In this document: positions 37,249 to 45,005 of the stretch, in pieces
Layout of the letters: the number at the start of each line of letters is the position of its first letter
How positions within the stretch are numbered: position 1 is the stretch's first letter
Source: Rhizobium sp. L43
GTDB lineage: Bacteria > Pseudomonadota > Alphaproteobacteria > Rhizobiales > Rhizobiaceae
NCBI RefSeq assembly: GCF_002531725.1
Contig: NZ_NWSQ01000007.1
Location: 124,001 to 188,000, forward strand
Length of the DNA: 64,000 nt
Direction of reading: 5' to 3'
Position numbers and translations under genes: made by a program
The notes under the pieces: generated by a model
What the model was told of the DNA's origin: nothing
Database searches by the model: none
What the model saw: the letters and a program-made list of their open reading frames with translations, nothing else

Positions 37249-38871
37249 ATGATTCGTATCGAAAATATCAGCAAGCAGCTCAGCCACCGGATCCTCTTCA
37301 TCGAGGCGTCGGCAGCCCTTAACAGAGGCGAGAAGATCGGCCTCGTCGGCCCGAACGGCGCCGGCAAGACGACGATCTTCCGGATGATCAACGGCGAGGA
37401 GCAGCCCGACGAAGGCCAGGTCTCCTGTGAAAAGGGCGTTACCATCGGCTACTTCAACCAGGACGTCGGCGAGATGGCGGGCCACAGCGCCGTTGCCGAG
37501 GTGATGAACGGCGCCGGCCCGGTCAGCATCGTTGCCGCCGAGTTGCGGGAGCTCGAAGCCGCCATGGCCGACCCCGAGAGGGCCGACGACATGGAGGAGA
37601 TCATCGAGCGCTACGGCGAAGTGCAGGCGCGCTACGAGGAACTGGACGGTTATGCGCTCGAAGGCCGGGCCCGCGAAGTGCTCGCCGGCTTAAGCTTCAG
37701 CCAGGAGATGATGGACGGCGACGTCGGCGCGCTGTCGGGCGGCTGGAAGATGCGTGTGGCGCTTGCCCGCATTCTGCTGGCGCGTCCCGACGTCATGCTG
37801 CTCGACGAACCGAGCAACCATCTGGATCTCGAAAGCCTGATCTGGCTGGAAGAATTCCTGAAGGGCTATGAGGGCGCGCTGCTGATGACTTCGCACGACC
37901 GCGAATTCATGAACCGCATCGTCAACAAGATCATCGAAATCGACGCCGGCACGCTGACGGCCTATTCCGGCGACTACGAATTTTATGAGCAGCAGCGGGC
38001 GCAGAACGAAAAGCAGCAGCAGGCCCAGTTCGAGCGCCAGCAGGCGATGCTCGCCAAGGAAATCAAGTTCATCGAGCGGTTCAAGGCGCGCGCCTCCCAT
38101 GCCTCGCAGGTGCAGAGCCGCGTGAAGAAATTGGAGAAGATCGACCGAGTCGAGCCGCCCAAGCGCCGGCAGTCGGTCGCCTTCGAATTCCAGCCGGCGC
38201 CGCGCTCCGGTGAGGATGTGGTCAGCCTGAAGAACGTGCATAAGAAATACGGCAGCCGAAGCATCTATGAGGGGCTGGACTTCATGGTGCGGCGGCGGGA
38301 GCGCTGGTGCATTATGGGTATCAACGGCGCCGGCAAGTCGACGCTGCTGAAGCTGGTGACCGGCACCGCCGAGCCTGACCAAGGCAGTGTCGCGCTCGGC
38401 GCCAGCGTCAAGATGGGTTACTTCGCCCAGCACGCCATGGATATTCTCGACGGTGAGCACACCGTCTTCCAATCGCTGGAAGACCGGTTTCCCCAGGCAG
38501 GGCAGGGGCCTTTGCGGGCGCTCGCCGGATGTTTCGGCTTTTCCGGCGACGATGTCGAAAAGCGGTGCCGTGTGCTTTCGGGCGGCGAGAAGGCGCGCCT
38601 CGTCATGGCGATGATGCTGTTCGACCCGCCGAACCTGCTCGTGCTCGACGAGCCGACGAACCATCTCGACCTCGACACCAAGGAGATGCTGATCAAGGCG
38701 CTCTCGCAATATGAGGGCACCATGCTGTTCGTCTCGCACGACCGGCATTTCCTGGCGGCACTTTCCAACCGGGTGCTGGAACTGACGCCCGACGGCATCC
38801 ATCAATACGGCGGCGGCTATACCGAATATGTGGCGCGCACCGGCCAGGAAGCGCCTGGTCTGCGAAGCTGA
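37249..38871 (+). CDS. ABC-F family ATP-binding protein
   Basis: 540-aa protein with two ABC domains and no membrane part, so a ribosome-associated translation factor of the Uup/EttA/YheS group, not a transporter. Domain 1: GPNGAGKTT, signature LSGGWKMRV, Walker B MLLDEPSNHLDL. Domain 2: GINGAGKST, signature LSGGEKARL, Walker B LVLDEPTNHLDL. The linker (about residues 235-320) is the Gln/Lys-rich helical arm with RASHASQVQSRVKKLE. The C-terminal Uup coiled coil is absent. The ATG at 37249 was chosen because IRIENISKQ is the usual start. Confidence 0.93.
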   Translation: MIRIENISKQLSHRILFIEASAALNRGEKIGLVGPNGAGKTTIFRMINGEEQPDEGQVSCEKGVTIGYFNQDVGEMAGHSAVAEVMNGAGPVSIVAAELRELEAAMADPERADDMEEIIERYGEVQARYEELDGYALEGRAREVLAGLSFSQEMMDGDVGALSGGWKMRVALARILLARPDVMLLDEPSNHLDLESLIWLEEFLKGYEGALLMTSHDREFMNRIVNKIIEIDAGTLTAYSGDYEFYEQQRAQNEKQQQAQFERQQAMLAKEIKFIERFKARASHASQVQSRVKKLEKIDRVEPPKRRQSVAFEFQPAPRSGEDVVSLKNVHKKYGSRSIYEGLDFMVRRRERWCIMGINGAGKSTLLKLVTGTAEPDQGSVALGASVKMGYFAQHAMDILDGEHTVFQSLEDRFPQAGQGPLRALAGCFGFSGDDVEKRCRVLSGGEKARLVMAMMLFDPPNLLVLDEPTNHLDLDTKEMLIKALSQYEGTMLFVSHDRHFLAALSNRVLELTPDGIHQYGGGYTEYVARTGQEAPGLRS

Positions 38872-38970
38872 CCGGTTTTTTGCCCGGCATGTCGAAACCG
38901 TCAGCGTCGAAACGACCAGTGAAGAGCCGACCAGCGATATCGGTTGGCCACTCGAAGCAACGGAGGATGA

Positions 38971-39363
38971 ATGCCCATGCAGTTGGATCGGATCGAAGTC
39001 GTCACCCTGTTCGTCGATGATATCGACGAGGCCAAAGCGTTCTACCAAAAGGTCTTTGCGCCCGACGTCGTCTATCAGGACGCGGTATCCTCCGTTCTGA
39101 AATTCTCGGGAACAATGATCAATCTGCTCGATGCCACCCAGGCGCCTCAGCTGGTCGAACCTTCGGCGGTGTCAGCCCTCGGTTCCGGCGCGCGCGTCCT
39201 GCTGACGATCAAGGTCGATGACGTCGATGCGGTTTGCGCCGAATTGCGCAAACTCGGGGTCACGTTGCTCAATGGTCCGATCGATCGTCCCTGGGGCCGC
39301 CGCACGGCAGCCTTTGCGGATCCATCGGGCCATGTCTGGGAGGTCGCGCAGGAATTGCGCTAA
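38971..39363 (+). CDS. VOC-family protein
   Basis: 130-aa glyoxalase/bleomycin-resistance-fold protein. The beta-alpha-beta start (DRIEVVTLFVDDIDEAKAFY) and the end FADPSGHVWEVAQEL are typical; the N-terminal metal His is replaced by Val-Val-Thr so the metal site may be altered. GGAGG at 38962-38966 precedes two possible ATGs (38971 and 38977). Likely a lyase, dioxygenase-like or binding protein; function not assigned. Confidence 0.78.
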   Translation: MPMQLDRIEVVTLFVDDIDEAKAFYQKVFAPDVVYQDAVSSVLKFSGTMINLLDATQAPQLVEPSAVSALGSGARVLLTIKVDDVDAVCAELRKLGVTLLNGPIDRPWGRRTAAFADPSGHVWEVAQELR

Positions 39364-39527
39364 GCTGGTGTCGCCGCGTTCTGAGGTCGCCTTCAGATTT
39401 TGCGACTGTGATGCGCCTCGGCAAGTTTCGTTCGCGCAAAGAACGGATTCGGCGGTCATCGCCACGATGATGACCAAATTCCGTGGTGTTCGGAGCCCTC
39501 TTCAGACAATCGGGCGGGCGCATCGGC

Positions 39528-40055
39528 ATGGACTGGATCAATCGTTACATCGATCAGCCGCTGCTGCATGGCGCGGCGGGCTTGCTGCGGGGCTGGCACA
39601 TCCGCACGCGGCAACCGCCGGAGCTGCTGGAGCCGACATGGAATCTCGTCGTGCTCTCCTTTCTCCTGATCGCAAGCGGTCAGGTCATGGCTGGCAGCCC
39701 CTTCGCGCTCAGTGTTGCCGCACTGATCATGCTGGCGCTGCCCTCAGTACGAAAACTGCTTTCGGCGGTGAAGGCGAGGGGAGACGGTTATGGCGCCCGG
39801 GAATACAAGTCGTTGAGGGCGCGCGCCATCGCCAAACGTGAGGCGGAGTGGTCGGTGCGGATCATCGTCCTGTTCGCCTCCGCCTGCCTACCCTTCATCG
39901 CCCGCATCGACGATCCAGTCGGAGCCTGTTTCATGCTGGGAGCAAGCATCTGGTTCGTACTGACCGGACCGCTCAAGGCCTATCTCGATGCGGCCGAGCC
40001 TCCCGAGCCGAATGAAGGCGACAGAATGTATAGAGGCGCCTTGCATTTCGGCTGA
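39528..40055 (+). CDS. Hypothetical membrane protein
   Basis: 175-aa protein with about four hydrophobic segments: LVVLSFLLIASGQVMAG, FALSVAALIMLALP, IIVLFASACLPFIA and CFMLGASIWFVLTGPL. A charged loop in the middle (KARGDGYGAREYKSLRARAIAKREAEW) is probably cytoplasmic. No family was recognised. The ATG at 39528 is used; a GTG at 39483 in the same frame is possible. Its neighbours give no hint of function. Confidence 0.6.
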   Translation: MDWINRYIDQPLLHGAAGLLRGWHIRTRQPPELLEPTWNLVVLSFLLIASGQVMAGSPFALSVAALIMLALPSVRKLLSAVKARGDGYGAREYKSLRARAIAKREAEWSVRIIVLFASACLPFIARIDDPVGACFMLGASIWFVLTGPLKAYLDAAEPPEPNEGDRMYRGALHFG

Positions 40056-40156
40056 ACAAAGCCGCTGCGACGTCGCATGTGCCGGCCGTGAGAGGGGCAG
40101 GGAACCAAATGGCGGTAGCCTCCGTTATCTCCGCAGCAACGTAAAAGGAGATTGCG

Positions 40157-40321
40157 ATGCTTTATTACGCTCTGGTGTTTCTCGTTGTAGCCTTGATTGC
40201 CGGCGTCCTCGGATTTGGCGGTATAGCAGGGGCTTCAGCTTCCATTGCCCAGGTTTTGTTCTTTATTTTCCTGGTGCTATTCGTCGTATCGATCGTCATG
40301 CGCCTGATGCGAAAAGTATAG
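40157..40321 (+). CDS. DUF1328 (YtjA-like) small membrane protein
   Basis: 54-aa protein with two hydrophobic segments: [19 protein letters not shown] and [19 protein letters not shown]. The pattern [14 protein letters not shown] between them is the hallmark of DUF1328/YtjA. A strong AAAAGGAG lies 8 bases before the ATG. Homologues are often induced in stationary phase or by stress. It is followed 16 bases later by a long nested inverted repeat that probably ends its transcript. Confidence 0.88.
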   Translation: MLYYALVFLVVALIAGVLGFGGIAGASASIAQVLFFIFLVLFVVSIVMRLMRKV

Positions 40322-40337
40322 TGCGCATAGACCAAGT

Positions 40338-40421
40338 ATAAAAACCCGGCGAAATCGAACCGGCTTCCGAACGTTGGACGTCAACCTTCGGGGGCGGTTC
40401 AAGATATTGCCGGGTTTTTAT
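40338..40421 (+). terminator. 84-base nested inverted repeat, probable structured terminator
   Basis: Three nested stems. Outer: 13 perfect pairs between 40338-40350 (ends AAAAACCCGGC) and 40409-40421 (GCCGGGTTTTT). Middle: GAACCG (40357-40362) with CGGTTC (40395-40400). Inner: CCGAACGTTG (40367-40376) with CAACCTTCGG (40382-40391), one mismatch, 5-base loop. The right outer arm ends in a T-run, so it can terminate transcription from the DUF1328 gene. The three-stem design is far more elaborate than a normal terminator. Confidence 0.75.
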
Positions 40422-40445
40422 GTCGCATCCGGTTTGACGTCTCCG

Positions 40446-40735
40446 TCACTGAAGGCTTCCGTCGCGATCGTGGTCGGCTGTCGCGAAATCCGCCATGACC
40501 CGCTGCATGAATTCGCTCCGGCTGATGCGGCCGTTGTGATTGGCGTCGGTCAGCGTGAATTGCTCGACTGTCAGGATTTAAACCGTTTCGTCGGATTGCA
40601 GACTGCCGTCCTTGTTCTTGTCGAGACTTCCGAAGGCCGTGCCCATGAAAGTTTCGTATTCCGCGCGATCGACCGTCTTGCTGGCATTGCTACAGAGACC
40701 GCGTGGCAACCTGTGCGTTCATCGATCGCCTAGGC
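40446..40735 (-). pseudogene. Decayed EF-hand calcium-binding protein gene
   Basis: Read on the minus strand, three EF-hand loops are recognisable in one frame: DKNKDGSLQSDE, DANHNGRISRSE and DHDRDGSLQ. The frame is broken by a TAA at 40578-40580 just after the first loop (SDETV stop). The N-terminal end is also lost: an ATG at about 40716 (MNAQVATRSL) runs into TAG in another frame, with no signal peptide. The intact gene was presumably a small secreted or periplasmic EF-hand protein of the kind common in rhizobia. A sequencing error could explain one of the two breaks. Confidence 0.75.
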
Positions 40736-41034
40736 AATAAGCGCCGGCCATTCGTCCGGAAAGACGGCGGCAAGCGGGATCGTGCCTTTCCGGCAACCAT
40801 TCCTGACAAGATCATGAAATAACCGGATGACGCGAATTAGTGCCTTCGAAATGTCCCAATGGGGCTGAACCGTAGGCATGCTTGTCGCTTGTGCCCTCCC
40901 ATGCGCTTCGACAGGCGATGCGAAAAGGATGCCGGTTCGGGATCGTTTTGCGGTTCCGTCCGTTATCTGTAGCCGAATCTGGTGGCGAGTAGCCGGGTAT
41001 TTTGCTCCCGTCACGATTTGAGAAGGAGACACTT

Positions 41035-41556
41035 ATGAATAAGACTTTTGCGACGGCATTTGCCGCGGTATCGTTGAGCCTCATCGGCGCGGGGGCGGTC
41101 AATGCCGCCGACCCCGTCACCAGGACCTATGAAGAGCCGGACCTGCGCAATGGTGTGAAGATCGGTTACCTCACCTGCGATATCGGCGGCGGCACGGGTT
41201 ATGTGCTCGGTTCATCCAAGGAGGCCGATTGCATTTTCCAGTCGACCGTCGGTAATGAGCTTTCCGATCGGTATACCGGCGAAGTGAGAAAGCTCGGCAT
41301 CGACCTCGGCTTCACCACACGCAGCCGGTTGATCTGGGCCGTGTTCGCGCCGACCGCCGGTTATCACCGCGGGTCGCTCGCCGGCCTCTATGTCGGCGCC
41401 ACCGCCGAAGCGACACTCGGTGCCGGCGTCGGCGCCAATCTTCTGGTCGGCGGCACCTCGGGCTCGATCCATCTGCAGACGGTCAGCCTGACCGGCCAGC
41501 TCGGTCTCAACGTTGCCGCCGGCAGCGCATCGATGACGCTGACGTCAGCGAATTGA
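41035..41556 (+). CDS. DUF992 secreted protein
   Basis: 173-aa protein with a Sec signal peptide (residues 1-23, ending VNAA). The mature part has GVKIGYLTCDIGGGTGYVLGSS, the two Cys residues, and the repeating Gly-Ala segment GLYVGATAEATLGAGVGANLLVGG that marks DUF992. It is periplasmic or surface-associated with unknown role. AAGGAG lies 10 bases before the ATG. It stands alone; the 299 bases before it hold no recognisable gene. Confidence 0.88.
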   Translation: MNKTFATAFAAVSLSLIGAGAVNAADPVTRTYEEPDLRNGVKIGYLTCDIGGGTGYVLGSSKEADCIFQSTVGNELSDRYTGEVRKLGIDLGFTTRSRLIWAVFAPTAGYHRGSLAGLYVGATAEATLGAGVGANLLVGGTSGSIHLQTVSLTGQLGLNVAAGSASMTLTSAN

Positions 41557-41733
41557 CATGTCTTTTGACGCTCCCTGCCGCGCCGCGGCGGGGGCGTCAC
41601 CTCATCCGAGACGCGATTTCTCATCCTCGCATGCCGAGAACATTTCCGTTTTATTCGCGCCATGGAAATGCTCTATCTCTTTGTCTTACGCAAAACGCTG
41701 AGCGTTTCTGCTGGACGTATTAGCCGGATTGAG

Positions 41734-42204
41734 ATGATGGATATTCGCATGGCAACGCCCGGCGAGGACGAGGTCCTTGTGGGGCACTATTTGAAGATCT
41801 GGGACAGCTACGGCACACCACCGGAGCACTACCGGCCGGATGCGGCGGCGCGGATATTGTCTTTCATCAGGAGCGGCCGCGAGGAGCGCCGTCTGACCAC
41901 GTTCCTCGCCGTCCTCGACGGTGAGATCGCCGGTTCCGTATCCTGCCAACTGCACCAATCGCCGTTTCCCGAAGTCATTCGGGAAGAACACCGGCTGCAC
42001 GGTTATATCTGGTCCGTCTATGTTGTGGACGCCTTCCGCCAGCGCGGCATCGCGCAGGCGCTGACCAGCAAGGCGATCGACTATCTGAAATCGATCGGCT
42101 GCACGACCGCTGTACTCCATGCCTCGGATGCCGGCGAACCCGTCTATCGCACTGTCGGTTTCGAACTGGCGAAGGAAATGCGCCTGACGTTCCCAACGCA
42201 GTAG
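41734..42204 (+). CDS. GNAT-family N-acetyltransferase
   Basis: 156-aa acetyltransferase. The acetyl-CoA-binding motif A is clear in WSVYVVDAFRQRGIAQALTSKAI, and motif B follows in LHASDAGEPVYRTVGFE. The ATG at 41734 begins MMDIRMATPGEDE, usual for the family; the frame stays open to 41662. It acts on an unknown small molecule or protein. No operon partner is evident. Confidence 0.82.
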   Translation: MMDIRMATPGEDEVLVGHYLKIWDSYGTPPEHYRPDAAARILSFIRSGREERRLTTFLAVLDGEIAGSVSCQLHQSPFPEVIREEHRLHGYIWSVYVVDAFRQRGIAQALTSKAIDYLKSIGCTTAVLHASDAGEPVYRTVGFELAKEMRLTFPTQ

Positions 42205-42272
42205 CGACTGGTTCGGCCGCGCCTGGATCAGAGAGAGTCAGGTTCTTAGAATGCTGCCGCTGCCTTCGCCGC

Positions 42273-43202
42273 CTATGCTTTCGCCCGGCCGGGCGCGGTA
42301 AAGGCGGCGATCGTCGCCTCGTCATGGCCGGCCTCGCGCAGGAAGCGGCCGGCAAATTCGATGGCCGGGCTTCTGAGCGCGTCGTCCGGCCGGATCAGGT
42401 GAAAGGCCACATGATGGTCGAGCGTCCGCTCCGACACGGCGACGACGCGCCCGGCTGCCAGCGCCGCATCCGATAGGGGCGGGCGGGCGAGCGCGATGCC
42501 GAGACCCTGCGCACAGGCATCGATTACCAGATTGTAGTCCTCGAAGCGCCGGTCCTGGCCACGCGGCGTATAATCGACGCCCTCGCGGGAAAGCCAGCGG
42601 CGCCAGCCTTCGATATTCGAATCGTGGAGGATCGGCAGATCGAGCAGCGAAAGGGCATCGGAGCGCTGCCCGAGCCGCTCCGCCAGCGCCGGGGCTGCGA
42701 TCGGAAACGACTTCTCCTGCCACAGCGGCAGGGCGCGCACGCCGGCCCACGGCCCCTTGCCGCAGCGAATGGCGAGATCGGTGCCTTCGCCGAAATCCGC
42801 CAGCCGATGTTCCAGCGTCAATTCGACATGCAGCTCGTTTCCTTCGAGCTTCGCCAGGCGCTGAAACAGCCACAAGGAGGCGACGGACGGCGTCACCGAA
42901 AGGCGCACCACCGCTTTGTTGGGCCGGGGCAGCCAGCGTTCACCGCTATTGCCGAGCAGCGCAAGCGCTTCCTCCGCCCGCGCGAAAAACCGCATACCCT
43001 CCGGCGTCAGGCGCACACCGCGGGCCTCGCGGGCAAACAGGCGCACACCCATCCAGCGCTCCAAGCGCGAGACCTGCCGCGACACCGCGCCATGAGTGAT
43101 GCCGCTTTCCTCGGCCGCGGCCGAAAACGATCCGAGTCGGGCGGCGCGGGCAAAGGTCTCGAGCGTGTCGAGCGGCGGAAGCACGGGCGAGCTGTGAACC
43201 AT
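42273..43202 (-). CDS. LysR-family transcriptional regulator (GcvA-like)
   Basis: 309-aa regulator. The N-terminal winged helix-turn-helix covers residues 8-67 (LETFARAARLGSFSAAAEESG and THGAVSRQVSRLERWMG), followed by the two-lobed effector domain. Wording such as FAREARGVRLTPEG and HDSNIEGWRRWL places it in the GcvA/AmpR-like group. It is divergent from the EamA exporter gene with 86 bases between the starts and probably controls it. The ATG at 43202 is chosen; an in-frame GTG lies at 43208. Confidence 0.88.
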   Translation of the reverse strand: MVHSSPVLPPLDTLETFARAARLGSFSAAAEESGITHGAVSRQVSRLERWMGVRLFAREARGVRLTPEGMRFFARAEEALALLGNSGERWLPRPNKAVVRLSVTPSVASLWLFQRLAKLEGNELHVELTLEHRLADFGEGTDLAIRCGKGPWAGVRALPLWQEKSFPIAAPALAERLGQRSDALSLLDLPILHDSNIEGWRRWLSREGVDYTPRGQDRRFEDYNLVIDACAQGLGIALARPPLSDAALAAGRVVAVSERTLDHHVAFHLIRPDDALRSPAIEFAGRFLREAGHDEATIAAFTAPGRAKA

Positions 43203-43288
43203 AGGCACATTTGATCATCGATTACGATGCTTTTCAAGCACGCATCGAAGGCTTAAGCCATTGTGCGCAAGCACGGATGGAGGTGAAA

Positions 43289-44194
43289 ATGAGTATGGCG
43301 GCAAGCACACCGGTTTCGGCGAAGGAGCAGGGCAGGTTCGATCTGGTGGCCTTTGCGGCGATCATCGTCACCATCCTCTTCTGGGCGTCCTCTTTCGTGG
43401 TCATCCGCATCTGTCTCGGACCGCTGACACCGATCGAACTGGCGACGGCGCGTTATGTCGCAGCCGGCGCCATCGCCCTCGTCTACCTCACCATCTATCG
43501 GCCGATGCCGGAAAAACGAGATTTCTTCCGCCTTTCCGTTGCCGCCGTGCTCTTCATCGCCGCTTATGCGGTGCTGTTGAACACGGGAGAGCAGACCGTT
43601 GCGGCAGGGCCGGCGAGTTTCATCATCAACACCATGCCTGTCTTCACCGCCCTCATCGCCACATTCGCGCTCGGCGAGCGCTTCGGCCGCTGGGGCTGGG
43701 TTGGCACGGCGGTTTCCTTCGGCGGCGTGGCGCTGATTGCGGTTGCCTCCGATGATGGCTTCAAGCTCGATCCGAATGCGGTCATGATCCTTGGCGCGGC
43801 GCTCTGCTCGGCTATCGCCAGCGTGCTGCAAAAGCCGCTGCTCGGGCGGCTGCCGGCACTTGCCGTCACCGCCTGGATCCTGCTGATCGGCTCCGTGCCG
43901 CTGTTCCCGGCCATTCCGGCGACGATCCAGGCGCTAGCGACCGCACCGGCTGACGTGAACTGGGGCGTTGCCTATCTCGTCATCTTCCCGACAGCGATCG
44001 GCTACCTCACCTGGGCGATCGCATTGAAGCGGCTGACGGCCGCGCGCGCTTCGAATTTTCTCTACGGCGTTCCGCCGGTCGCAACGCTGATCGGCTTCGT
44101 CCGGCTCGGCGAGACGCCGACGGTGCTGGGTGCGGCCGGCGGCGTCCTGGCGATCCTCGGCGTGCTCGTCGTCAATGTGATGCGGAAGGGATAG
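43289..44194 (+). CDS. EamA/DMT-family transporter
   Basis: 301-aa inner-membrane protein with 10 hydrophobic segments in two EamA repeats. The first repeat has LFWASSFVVIRICLGPLTPIE in its opening part; the second ends TLIGFVRLGETPTVLGAAGGV. Members export amino acids or other metabolites, or take up nucleotide sugars. The ATG at 43289 is preceded by GGAGGTGAAA. It is probably regulated by the divergent LysR gene. Confidence 0.87.
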   Translation: MSMAASTPVSAKEQGRFDLVAFAAIIVTILFWASSFVVIRICLGPLTPIELATARYVAAGAIALVYLTIYRPMPEKRDFFRLSVAAVLFIAAYAVLLNTGEQTVAAGPASFIINTMPVFTALIATFALGERFGRWGWVGTAVSFGGVALIAVASDDGFKLDPNAVMILGAALCSAIASVLQKPLLGRLPALAVTAWILLIGSVPLFPAIPATIQALATAPADVNWGVAYLVIFPTAIGYLTWAIALKRLTAARASNFLYGVPPVATLIGFVRLGETPTVLGAAGGVLAILGVLVVNVMRKG

Positions 44195-44217
44195 CCATAA
44201 ATTCGCAGGCTCTAGAC

Positions 44218-44661
44218 CTAGCGGAGCAGTCCGTCCCGCCGAAATTCTTCCCAACCCCGCAGCTTTGCGGACGCTTCCTCGGTGAGGTCTTGCGGTGCCG
44301 CGGTCGCCTTGCTGATCTTCGTCAGTGAACGCGTCAGCTTCGCCTTGTAGGCCGCCCTGCGCCTGTTGTCTGTGGCGGCCGCGGTGTCCTCTTCACGCCA
44401 CTCTTCGACAGCGCCCCGGTCGAGCAGATCCTCGACCATCCGTGGTTCGAAGACGTGGAAGGTGATCTGCCTGGCGCGCCCCCGAAGCTTCACCGTTCGC
44501 GTCCCGGCGCTGGGCAGGCGGCCGTCCTCCAGCCAGCGACGTCTCTCGGTCGTTGAGATCGTGAGGATGTCCTCGATTTCGCGCGGGATGACCGGCAGGC
44601 TTTCGATGCCTTCGATCGATTTCGCAATGACTGCCGAGGCATGACGAAACTCGCTCCTCAT
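44218..44661 (-). CDS. Conserved hypothetical protein
   Basis: 147-aa hydrophilic protein. The middle (IEDILTISTTERRRWLEDGRL) looks like a MerR-like or DNA-binding helix pair, followed by a basic GRARQITFHVFEPRMVEDLL segment; the C-terminal part is Lys/Ala-rich and helical. A regulatory or nucleic-acid-binding role is conceivable but not demonstrated. The frame stays open to 44868; the ATG at 44661 or 44673 is more plausible because the upstream extension is Arg/Pro/Ser-rich and lacks pattern. It converges with the EamA gene. Confidence 0.6.
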   Translation of the reverse strand: MRSEFRHASAVIAKSIEGIESLPVIPREIEDILTISTTERRRWLEDGRLPSAGTRTVKLRGRARQITFHVFEPRMVEDLLDRGAVEEWREEDTAAATDNRRRAAYKAKLTRSLTKISKATAAPQDLTEEASAKLRGWEEFRRDGLLR

Positions 44662-45005
44662 GCTTTCAGGCATTGTCAGCGTGAAACCGTCCCGCGGATG
44701 TCGAGCGATTTTCGGATGAACGACGGGAGACGCGCACGGATTTCCAAGAGGATTCCCTTGGCGCGCACTGAAGACCCTAGAGTGGCCGCGGGCGGTAGCG
44801 CCACGTTTCGACCAGTCCAGGAGTGTCATTGTTCTTGTTTTTCGCCATGCGCAAAGAGATGGGATCAAGGCGCAGCCCAGTCAACGATCACGTTTATACA
44901 CTGACCTCGTCGATCCTCGCCAAAACAAGCAGCTCCTGCGCCACAGCGTGGTACGACGCCGCCGTTCATGGTATTTTTGAGAACGGTAAAGCGGGATCAA
45001 CGTCG
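44662..45005. other. Divergent intergenic region
   Basis: 344 bases between the hypothetical gene and the large cyclase gene. The cyclase frame stays open upstream to 44823, but the residues encoded there show no domain and precede a typical SAM-domain start. No palindrome or terminator of note was seen. Confidence 0.35.

Noticed and set aside
40338..40421. Integron attC site
   Set aside because: The nested stems recall attC folding, but the conserved GTTRRRY core and R/L boxes are absent and no integrase is nearby.
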